A DNA stretch of 64,000 nt from Paractinoplanes ferrugineus (GTDB lineage Bacteria > Actinomycetota > Actinomycetes > Mycobacteriales > Micromonosporaceae): the NCBI RefSeq assembly GCF_016862195.1, contig NZ_BOMM01000004.1, positions 1 to 64,000 of the forward strand. The letters run 5' to 3'. The notes below the pieces were generated by a model. It was not told where the DNA came from and did no database searches. It saw only the letters and a program-made list of their open reading frames with translations. Each line of letters opens with the position of its first letter. Positions within the stretch are counted from its first letter, which is position 1. Made by a program: the position numbers and the translations under genes. Shown one piece after another: positions 36,560-42,956 of the stretch.

Positions 36560-37348
36560 ATGAGAATCAAATCAGGGTTGCGGTCGGCCGTCACTATTTT
36601 CACCACCACTGCGGTGGTGTCGACGATGGCGATTGTCGCAACTGTGGTGCCGGCCTCGGCATCGACCACGGTTTCGGCGGCGTCGGGCTCGGGATTCGTC
36701 TCGTCCCCGCCGGTCAACCTCTCCGACGATGCACTCGCGGCGGGGGTGAAGCATCTCGCCGAGGTGAACGCGTCGGCCACCCGGACGTCCGGTAAGCAGG
36801 CCGAAGGTCTCGTTCGGGCCGTTCGTTCGCAGGTCAACTCGAGGGCGGTCCGGCTCGTCGCGGTCGATCCGGCCGAGTTGGCCTGGTCCGGTGCCGAGCT
36901 GATCCAGGCCAAGGAAGGCGGTGTCGCGGTCCGCGTGCCGGCAGGCGAGGACAAGGCCGACCCGAGCGCGGTGGCATTCATCCTCGACGGCCATCGCGTC
37001 ACCTCTGTCATGGAGCAGAAGTTCAGCCCGGTCTCGTCCACCGCGCTGCGACTCCAGTTCTACGTCAACGGCCACAATCGCCTCGACAAGGTCGCCGACT
37101 CGGCCACGAAGGTCGTCTCGGACTATGCCGACTGGACGCCCGGTGGAACCCCGACCCTGTCGCTGAGCTGGAGCAAGCTGAACAACTGCCTCGCCTCGAT
37201 GGGTATCCCGTGGGCCGTCATCACGCTCCTCTCCGTGGCGTGCGGCATAGCGTGTGCGCTCACGGCCGGCTTCGCGTGCGCCGCATGCCTGCTCGAGGCC
37301 GGCGCGGGAACGTTGAGCACGATCCAGTACTGCCTCAGCAAGTCCTGA
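36560..37348 (+). CDS. Secreted precursor with halocin-C8-like C-terminal Cys-rich peptide
   Basis: 262 residues. Sec signal peptide (about 1-34: MRIKSGLRSAV, hydrophobic core, ASA cleavage). The middle (35-200) is a soluble domain without recognisable motif. The last 53 residues (210-262) are hydrophobic with six Cys (210, 228, 232, 240, 243, 258) in CGIACALTAGFACAACLLEA and IQYC, resembling the C-terminal bacteriocin part of halocin C8 precursors, in which the larger N-terminal part acts as immunity protein. A GGGGGA site precedes the ATG. Base composition is more A+T-rich than its neighbours, suggesting acquisition. Bacteriocin function is inference. Confidence 0.65.
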   Translation: MRIKSGLRSAVTIFTTTAVVSTMAIVATVVPASASTTVSAASGSGFVSSPPVNLSDDALAAGVKHLAEVNASATRTSGKQAEGLVRAVRSQVNSRAVRLVAVDPAELAWSGAELIQAKEGGVAVRVPAGEDKADPSAVAFILDGHRVTSVMEQKFSPVSSTALRLQFYVNGHNRLDKVADSATKVVSDYADWTPGGTPTLSLSWSKLNNCLASMGIPWAVITLLSVACGIACALTAGFACAACLLEAGAGTLSTIQYCLSKS

Positions 37349-37359
37349 GAACCAGGGGA

Positions 37360-37401
37360 ACCGCGGCCTGCCTCCTGACGGCGGGCCGCGGTCTTTCTCT
37401 T
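37360..37401 (+). terminator. Intrinsic terminator after the halocin-like gene
   Basis: ACCGCGGCC (37360-37368) pairs with GGCCGCGGT (37384-37392), followed by CTTTCTCTT. It lies 12 bases after the stop codon. Confidence 0.8.
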
Positions 37402-37527
37402 GCGCGTACGCGACCGGCGAAGGACTTCGCTCCGACCACAGGTGACCGATGTGCGAACGCTGTCGGTAGACTGCCGGGCGAGAGATTTCGCGCCGTTGCG
37501 ATTCACCGAGATGTGAAGAGGTAGAGC

Positions 37528-37686
37528 ATGCGACCTCGCCGATTGAACATCACGTTCGGCTGTATATTCGCAGCTTTGGCCGCTTCCATTCCGTTCGTGC
37601 ATGTTCCCTATTACGCCATCATCGCCGCTGTCGGGCTCATCGTTATTTTGGCCATCTGGATGACAATTCTGGCCAAGAATTCCTGA
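37528..37686 (+). CDS. Small two-helix membrane protein (52 residues)
   Basis: Begins MRPRRLNITFGCIFAALAAS and contains two hydrophobic segments (about 9-24 and 27-49: YAIIAAVGLIVILAIWM) with a basic N-terminus. GAAGAGG lies 6 bases before the ATG, supporting translation. Too short for most gene finders. It sits 180 bases after the halocin-like gene, in the same A+T-richer DNA, and could be its immunity or export partner; that role is conjecture. No characterised family recognised. Confidence 0.6.
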   Translation: MRPRRLNITFGCIFAALAASIPFVHVPYYAIIAAVGLIVILAIWMTILAKNS

Positions 37687-37807
37687 GTACCGCTCCCGAT
37701 TTTTCGGTCGCCAACTGCTGGCTGGTTGCACATAGTGACATCGGCCGCCGGCCGTCCGAAGCCGAGCCCTTGCGGGGCGCCGCTAGCGTTCGGCTCGGGA
37801 GGCGGAC

Positions 37808-38134
37808 ATGGGGGCAGCGGGTTCGGCGGGACGACGGGGAATGGCTTTCCTCGGGTACGTGGTGACGGTGGTGCCGTTGGCCGGGATCGTCGCGGCGTAC
37901 CAGAACCGGGCGTTCGAGGGTGTGGGCTGGCACGGCGGTCAGTACGCCGAGGCGTTCGTCGTCGGCACGCTGGTCCTGCTGGTTGCGGGGGCGGTGCTGC
38001 AGGCCTGGCCGGCGGGTTCGGCGTGGCGGTCGGTCGGGCGTGGCATCCTGTTGGCCGGCGTGACCGGCATCTTCCTCACGCTGATCTTCATGGTCCTGGT
38101 GGGCTATGCCCTGTCCCACATGCGGTTCGTCTGA
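37808..38134 (+). CDS. Small integral membrane protein, 108 residues
   Basis: Three hydrophobic segments (about 12-32, 48-66 and 78-103) and a Gly/Ala-rich N-terminus. GGGAGG (about 37797-37802) gives a well-spaced ribosome-binding site for ATG 37808. GC content returns to the genome norm. Function unknown; no motif recognised. It may be unrelated to the halocin-like cluster just upstream. Confidence 0.7.
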   Translation: MGAAGSAGRRGMAFLGYVVTVVPLAGIVAAYQNRAFEGVGWHGGQYAEAFVVGTLVLLVAGAVLQAWPAGSAWRSVGRGILLAGVTGIFLTLIFMVLVGYALSHMRFV

Positions 38135-38149
38135 TTGGACGTTTTGTAC

Positions 38150-38293
38150 AGGCTGGTGGCGTTATAGGTGCCACCCACGACCTGTGCGAGTGCCCCGGCA
38201 AACCCAGGGCGTCGACGCCGGCAAAAGATCGCCCTGCCCGACCAGGCCGCCACCATTGACCCGAGCCTGACCAAGACCTGGGTCGATGCCGGC
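38150..38293 (+). pseudogene. Possible IS5-like transposase remnant
   Basis: One plus-strand frame reads ALPDQAATIDPSLTKTWVDAG, similar in feel to the segment around the second catalytic Asp of IS5-family transposases (…TKxWVDxGY). The similarity stops after about 45 codons at the convergent gene and no terminal inverted repeats were found. Weak evidence, from motif resemblance only. Confidence 0.3.
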
Positions 38294-39235
38294 TCACCGG
38301 TGGTTGAACGGGGCGACCGCCTCGCGGCTGCGGGCGGCGCCTTCCGGGCCGAGCAACTCCTCGCACACCCGGATCAGCCGCGCCCGCAGCGCGGCCGCCC
38401 GGCGGGCGAACTCGCGCTGACGAGCGACGTACTCCGCTTTGCCCTCCGGGGTTTCGATCTTCACCGGGTCGTGGCCGTAGGAGGTCAGGTCGTAGGGGCT
38501 GGCCTGCATGTCGAGCAGGCGGATGTCGCCGGCCAGGGCGAAGCAGTCGAGGGCCAGCGCGCCCGGCACGGCGGGACCGAGCTTCTGCGCCCACTTGTGC
38601 ACGTCCATCGCGGCGTGCAGGCAGCCGGGCTGGTCGAGGTCGACCTGGGTGGCCCGGGTGGGCTGCAGCCGGTTCAGGCCGACCGCCTCGGGAGTGAAGA
38701 AGCGGAACGCATCGAAATGCGTACACCGGATGGGGTTCTGCTCGACCACGCGGTCGGTCTCGGCCTGGCCGAGACGCAGGGGCAGCGGGTGGCGGTGGTC
38801 GGGGTCGCGGTAGACCATGGCCCACTCGTGCAGCCCGAAGCAGCCGGAGAACACCGGGCGGGACGCGGTCGCGGTGAGCAGGCCGTGGATGTAGCGGACG
38901 CTCTCGCCGCGCGCCTGCAGGAAGGCGGCTTGGTCGAGGGTGACCACACCGTCGGGGTAGGTCATGTAGAACTTCCACGCGGCCTGCTCGGCGAGACCGG
39001 TGGGGGCCGGTGCGAGGCCCGCGCCGACGCCGGGGTGCCACCGGCGCAGTTGGGCGGGCCGGGTGCCGTAGTAGTCGTAGAGGAAATCCTCGATCGCGTG
39101 CTTCTCGCCGGTGGCCCGACGCGCGCGGTGACCCGCGGTCATCTCGTCGGCCCGCTCGGCGTGGGCACTGGCGAGGGGAATCCAAGTCACCGAGGGCAGC
39201 GTCGTGGTGAGCGCCCTCACCTGCTTGATCCCCAT
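38294..39235 (-). CDS. Conserved actinobacterial protein, often labelled '3-methyladenine DNA glycosylase'
   Basis: 313 residues. Conserved blocks GEKHAIEDFLYDYY, RPAQLRRWHPG, SGCFGLHEWAMVYR, RCTHFDAFRFFTPEA, QPGCLHAAMDVHKWA and MQASPYDLTSYG mark a widely distributed actinobacterial family. The glycosylase label in databases is not supported by a helix-hairpin-helix or Alk motif that I can see; the many conserved His/Asp suggest a metal-dependent enzyme. ATG 39235 is chosen because TACGCT lies 6 bases upstream (leaderless). Function unassigned. Confidence 0.8.
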   Translation of the reverse strand: MGIKQVRALTTTLPSVTWIPLASAHAERADEMTAGHRARRATGEKHAIEDFLYDYYGTRPAQLRRWHPGVGAGLAPAPTGLAEQAAWKFYMTYPDGVVTLDQAAFLQARGESVRYIHGLLTATASRPVFSGCFGLHEWAMVYRDPDHRHPLPLRLGQAETDRVVEQNPIRCTHFDAFRFFTPEAVGLNRLQPTRATQVDLDQPGCLHAAMDVHKWAQKLGPAVPGALALDCFALAGDIRLLDMQASPYDLTSYGHDPVKIETPEGKAEYVARQREFARRAAALRARLIRVCEELLGPEGAARSREAVAPFNHR

Positions 39236-39241
39236 CGCATC

Positions 39242-39247
39242 AGCGTA
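39242..39247 (-). promoter_or_regulatory. -10 box of a leaderless transcript
   Basis: TACGCT on the minus strand, 6 bases before ATG 39235. Confidence 0.45.
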
Positions 39248-39276
39248 TCCAGCCGACGCGATCAACACGATCACCG

Positions 39277-40038
39277 TTAGGCGCGAATGAGGTCCGCCAC
39301 GGGTGCCGGAGCACTCAAATCTGGTGCATTGTGGTCGAATTCCGGCGTCATGATCAGCTTGGCATCGGGAATCGTCTCGACAAGCAAGGGCAAGATCCGA
39401 CTGAGGTACGCGGGGGAGCGCCCGCCACCGAGCAGCAGAACCGGGGCGGTGATCCCCGCGTAGCGCTCGCCGCCGGAGTCCAGCGCCTTCGTCGCCCCGG
39501 ACTCGGCCAGGACGGTCGGCAGCAGCTCACGGGTGGCCCGGCCCTCGGCGGTGAACCGGGTCATCGCCCAGGCGACCGCCGTGGCGAGCGGCCCGCCGGG
39601 CAGGAACTCCATCGAGTGAAAGAAACAAATCATCGCGCGGGCGTCCTTGCCCTCGCTGAGCAGCCGCTCGTAACGGGGCATCCAGCCGCTCGGCATGGAG
39701 CCGTCGATGCTGACCGCCGGCTCGTAGGCGATGACCCGGTCGAGGTCGGTGCGCAGGCCGGTGTGCAGAGCGATCAACCCGCCGTAGCTGTGCCCGAAGA
39801 TCTGCCGCGATCCGGTCTCGGACAGCACCTCGAGCGCGTCGGAGATCTCGACGTCGAGGCTGTAGGCCGCGTCCTGCGCGGGGCTGCGCCCCCGACCGCG
39901 CCGTTCGACGACGTGCACCGTGTAGCTGTCGGACAGGGCCTCGGCCAGGGCGGCGTAGTGGCGCGCCCGCCGTGTCGAGCCGGGCAGGACGACCAACCCG
40001 GGTCCTTGACCGACGGTCGTTACATCGACAGAAGACAT
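39277..40038 (-). CDS. Alpha/beta-hydrolase fold protein
   Basis: 253 residues. The nucleophile elbow is GHSYGG, with an oxyanion region near VVLPGSTRRARHY, an Asp/Glu candidate after the sixth strand and a catalytic His in EFDHNAPD. Cytoplasmic, no signal peptide. Substrate unknown. The ATG has TACATT 7 bases upstream; that -10 box overlaps a 20-bp perfect palindrome shared with the divergent ABC transporter operon, so the two are probably co-regulated. Confidence 0.87.
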   Translation of the reverse strand: MSSVDVTTVGQGPGLVVLPGSTRRARHYAALAEALSDSYTVHVVERRGRGRSPAQDAAYSLDVEISDALEVLSETGSRQIFGHSYGGLIALHTGLRTDLDRVIAYEPAVSIDGSMPSGWMPRYERLLSEGKDARAMICFFHSMEFLPGGPLATAVAWAMTRFTAEGRATRELLPTVLAESGATKALDSGGERYAGITAPVLLLGGGRSPAYLSRILPLLVETIPDAKLIMTPEFDHNAPDLSAPAPVADLIRA

Positions 40039-40045
40039 GCGCGTA

Positions 40046-40051
40046 AATGTA
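40046..40051 (-). promoter_or_regulatory. -10 box of the hydrolase gene
   Basis: TACATT on the minus strand, 7 bases before ATG 40038, lying within the left arm of the palindromic operator. Confidence 0.45.
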
Positions 40052-40066
40052 GTACACCTACTACAT
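40047..40066. promoter_or_regulatory. Perfect palindromic operator between hydrolase and ABC operon
   Basis: ATGTAGTA - CACC - TACTACAT is a perfect 8-bp inverted repeat. It overlaps the hydrolase -10 and the -35 zone of the ABC promoter, so a bound dimer would repress both. The GTAGTA/TACTAC arms resemble sites of YtrA-type GntR regulators; the XRE protein encoded in this operon or the GntR protein at 59612-59965 are candidates. Confidence 0.75.
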
Positions 40067-40072
40067 CTTTGA

Positions 40073-40078
40073 TAGACT
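40073..40078 (+). promoter_or_regulatory. -10 box of the ABC operon
   Basis: TAGACT, 7 bases before ATG 40086, just right of the palindrome. Confidence 0.5.
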
Positions 40079-40085
40079 GCTGGAC

Positions 40086-41021
40086 ATGGGAGGAATGACT
40101 TTGACGGGGGAGCTCGATGCCGGCGCTGTGCTGCCGGTCGACGAGCGGGTCATTGACGTCCGTGACCTGCGCATGCGTTATGGCACCAAGGACGTGCTCG
40201 ATGGGGTGAGCTTCACCGCCCGGCGCGGCGAGGTGCTGGCCCTGCTCGGGCCCAACGGAGCCGGCAAGACCACGACCATCGAGATCCTCGAGGGTTTCCG
40301 CATGCGGTCGGCCGGCCAGGTCAGTGTGCTGGGCCTCGACCCGGCGTCCGGCGGCGAGGGCTGGCGCGCCCGCCTCGGGGTGGTGCTGCAGTCGTGGCGC
40401 GACCACGGCAAGTGGCGGGTGCGCGAGCTGCTCCAGCACCTGGGCACCTATTACGCGCCCTATTCCACGGCGGAGATCCGCAAGCCGTGGCCGGTCGACG
40501 AACTGCTCGACGTCGTGGGCCTCACCCCGCAGGCGGGCCAGCGGGTGATGCGGCTCTCCGGCGGTCAGCGCCGTCGCCTCGACGTGGCGATCGGCATCGT
40601 CGGCCGGCCCGAGCTGCTGTTCCTCGACGAGCCGACGACCGGCTTCGACCCGGCCGCCCGCCGTGAGTTCCACGACCTGGTGCACCGGCTGACCGATGTG
40701 GACGAGACGACGATCCTGCTGACCACCCACGATCTCGACGAGGCGGAGAAACTGGCCGACCGCATCGTGATCCTCAACGGCGGCCGGATCATCGCGGACG
40801 GCTCGGCCGACGAGCTGTCCCGCCGGGTGACCGGCCTCACCGAGGTCCGCTGGACCCGCGACGGCCGGCGGTTCATCCACTCCGCGCAGGACGCGACCGG
40901 GTTCGTCCGGCAGCTCTTCCTGCAGTACGGCGAGGACATCGACGACCTCGAGGTGCGCCGCAACAGCCTCGAGGACACCTACATGAAGCTCGTGCTCGAC
41001 GCCGAGGGAGGCGCGCGATGA
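40086..41021 (+). CDS. ABC transporter ATP-binding protein (multidrug/daunorubicin type)
   Basis: 311 residues. Walker A GPNGAGKTTTIEIL, Q-loop in GVVLQSWRD, signature RLSGGQRRRLDVAIG, Walker B ELLFLDEPTTGFDP and switch His in LLTTHDLDEAE are all intact. A C-terminal extension of about 80 residues follows. DrrA-like; it energises the membrane protein of the next gene (ATGA overlap). ATG 40086 fits the TAGACT -10 as a leaderless start; an ATG at 40095 directly follows GGGAGGA. Confidence 0.94.
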   Translation: MGGMTLTGELDAGAVLPVDERVIDVRDLRMRYGTKDVLDGVSFTARRGEVLALLGPNGAGKTTTIEILEGFRMRSAGQVSVLGLDPASGGEGWRARLGVVLQSWRDHGKWRVRELLQHLGTYYAPYSTAEIRKPWPVDELLDVVGLTPQAGQRVMRLSGGQRRRLDVAIGIVGRPELLFLDEPTTGFDPAARREFHDLVHRLTDVDETTILLTTHDLDEAEKLADRIVILNGGRIIADGSADELSRRVTGLTEVRWTRDGRRFIHSAQDATGFVRQLFLQYGEDIDDLEVRRNSLEDTYMKLVLDAEGGAR

Positions 41022-41860
41022 TCTCCGGCCTGCGCACCGGCCTGTCCCGTGGCGTGATCGAACTGCGCCAGACCCTGACCACACCGGTCGACCTGTGGAC
41101 GTACCTCTTCCCGGCCCTCATCCTGCTCGGGACGATCTTCTTCATGCGGGACGCGGATGTGCCGGGCACGTCGTTCTCGCTCGGCGCGAGCACCCTGCCC
41201 GGCGTGCTGGGCATGGGTCTCGCCTTCGGCGGGCTGATGACGGTGTCGCAGCAGCTGGTGGTCGAGCGGGAGGACGGCACGCTGCTGCGGGCCAAGGCCA
41301 CGCCGAACGGGATGAGCAGCTATCTGCTCGGCAAAGCCGTGTCGGTCGGCGGGATGACCCTGGTCAGCCTGCTTCTCCAGCTGATTCCCGGGGCGTTGCT
41401 GGTCGACGGTCTGCACGTGGGCCCGCTCGGCTGGCTGACCCTGGTCTGGCTGGTCCCGCTGGCCTTCCTGGCCACCATGCCGATCGGTGCGGTGCTCGGC
41501 TCGATCTTCGAGAACCCGCGCAACATGGCGGCGGCGATCCTGCCGATCTTCGGGCTGGTCGCGATCTCCGGCATCTTCTACCCGATCACCAGCATGCCGG
41601 GCTGGGTGCAGGCCATCGGGCAGCTCTTCCCGATGTACTGGCTAGGGTTGGGCATGCGCTCGGTGTTCCTGCCCGACTCGATGGCGGCGGTCGAGCTGAC
41701 CCACTCCTGGCGCCACTTCGAGACCTTCGGTGTGCTCGCGGTCTGGGTGCTCCTCGGCCTCACGCTGGCGCCGGTGGTCCTGCGGCGGATGGCCCGCCGG
41801 GAGTCGGGTTCGGCGGTCGCGGCGCGCCGGGAGCGGGCGATGGCGACGATGGGTCGTTGA
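41018..41860 (+). CDS. ABC-2 type transporter permease
   Basis: 280 residues with six hydrophobic segments; the ABC-2 signature region near ATMPIGAVLGSIFENPRNMAAAILPIFGL precedes the GIFYPITSMPGWVQ segment typical of DrrB-like exporters. It starts within the stop of the ATPase gene (ATGA), so the two form one exporter. Substrate not identifiable: drug, lipid or peptide. Confidence 0.93.
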   Translation: MISGLRTGLSRGVIELRQTLTTPVDLWTYLFPALILLGTIFFMRDADVPGTSFSLGASTLPGVLGMGLAFGGLMTVSQQLVVEREDGTLLRAKATPNGMSSYLLGKAVSVGGMTLVSLLLQLIPGALLVDGLHVGPLGWLTLVWLVPLAFLATMPIGAVLGSIFENPRNMAAAILPIFGLVAISGIFYPITSMPGWVQAIGQLFPMYWLGLGMRSVFLPDSMAAVELTHSWRHFETFGVLAVWVLLGLTLAPVVLRRMARRESGSAVAARRERAMATMGR

Positions 41861-41867
41861 GGGAGCA

Positions 41868-42125
41868 ATGGGCAACAGCGAAGTCACGTACAACCGGATC
41901 GCGATGCTGCGCGCCGAGCGCGGCATCTCGCGGCGGCAGCTCGCCGACGCCCTGGGGGTGCACTACCAGACGGTGGGCTACCTGGAGCGCGGCGAGTTCA
42001 GCCCGAGCCTGCACCTGGCGCTGCGGATCTGTGCGTACTTCGAGGTGCCGGTCGAGGTGGTCTTCTCGCTCGACCCGTTCCCGCGGCTGGGCGCGGAGTC
42101 GAACAGCGCGGCCCGACCGGCGTAG
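41868..42125 (+). CDS. XRE-family helix-turn-helix regulator
   Basis: 85 residues, almost all HTH_3 domain: NRIAMLRAERGISRRQLADA, then LGVHYQTVGYLERGEFSPS. GGGAG (41861-41865) lies right after the permease stop, so it is the third gene of the ABC operon. Small Cro/CI-like regulators of this type commonly control the adjacent exporter; the palindrome at 40047-40066 is a candidate site, although XRE specificity for it is unproven. Confidence 0.9.
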   Translation: MGNSEVTYNRIAMLRAERGISRRQLADALGVHYQTVGYLERGEFSPSLHLALRICAYFEVPVEVVFSLDPFPRLGAESNSAARPA

Positions 42126-42161
42126 ATTTCGGGGAAGACCTCTAGAGATGGGGATTTTTCC

Positions 42162-42956
42162 GTGCGTTTCGCCCGCTTTGTTCATGCTGGTGGAGTTTCG
42201 TTCGGCGTCGTCGAGGGCGCCGAGGGCGAGGGCCAGACGATCGCCGAGATCGACTCGATTCCGTTCGCCAACGTCAAGTTCACCGGTCAGCGCTGGGCGC
42301 TCGCCGACGTCCGGCTGCTCGCCCCGATCTTCGCGAGCAAAGTGATCGGAGTCGGCCGCAACTACGCCGATCACGCCGCCGAGCTCGGCAACGAGGTGCC
42401 CAAAGAACCGCTGATCTTCCTGAAGCCGTCCACCTCGGTGATCGGCCCCAACGACGCCATCCGGCTGCCACCGCAGTCGAAGCGGGTCGAGGAAGAGGCC
42501 GAACTCGCCGTCGTGATCGGCGCGAGCGGCGCCCGCCGGGTCGACCGGGCCGGCGCCGAGGCGGCCATCTTCGGCTACACCATCGGCAACGACGTCACCG
42601 CCCGCGACCTGCAGCGCAGTGACCCGCAGTGGACCCGGGCCAAGGGCTTCGACTCGTTCTGCCCGATCGGCCCGTGGATCGTCACCGACCTCGACGTGAG
42701 CGACGTGGAGATCCGCTGCGAGGTCGGCCGCGGCCCGGACAGCATGGAGATGCGCCAGATCGGCCGCACCAAGGACATGGTGTTCGACATCCCCACCCTG
42801 GTGTCGTACGTGTCGCACGTGATGACCCTGCTGCCCGGCGACATCATCCTCACCGGCACCCCGGCCGGCGTCAGCGAACTCGCCGCCGGCGACACCTGCT
42901 CGATCTCCATCCAGGGCATCGGCGAACTGCGCAACCCGGTGGTCTCACTGGAATAG
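42162..42956 (+). CDS. Fumarylacetoacetate hydrolase family protein
   Basis: 264 residues. FAH C-terminal-like fold with KVIGVGRNYADHAAELG, metal-binding Glu/Glu in EEEAELAVVIG and a later Asp in GYTIGNDVTARDLQ, plus ILTGTPAGV. Members hydrolyse or decarboxylate 2-oxo-acid substrates (acylpyruvate, oxaloacetate, 2-hydroxyhepta-2,4-diene-1,7-dioate); the exact substrate is not evident. GTG 42162 with GATGGGG upstream. Its end overlaps the convergent SARP-like gene by 12 bases. Confidence 0.92.
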   Translation: MRFARFVHAGGVSFGVVEGAEGEGQTIAEIDSIPFANVKFTGQRWALADVRLLAPIFASKVIGVGRNYADHAAELGNEVPKEPLIFLKPSTSVIGPNDAIRLPPQSKRVEEEAELAVVIGASGARRVDRAGAEAAIFGYTIGNDVTARDLQRSDPQWTRAKGFDSFCPIGPWIVTDLDVSDVEIRCEVGRGPDSMEMRQIGRTKDMVFDIPTLVSYVSHVMTLLPGDIILTGTPAGVSELAAGDTCSISIQGIGELRNPVVSLE

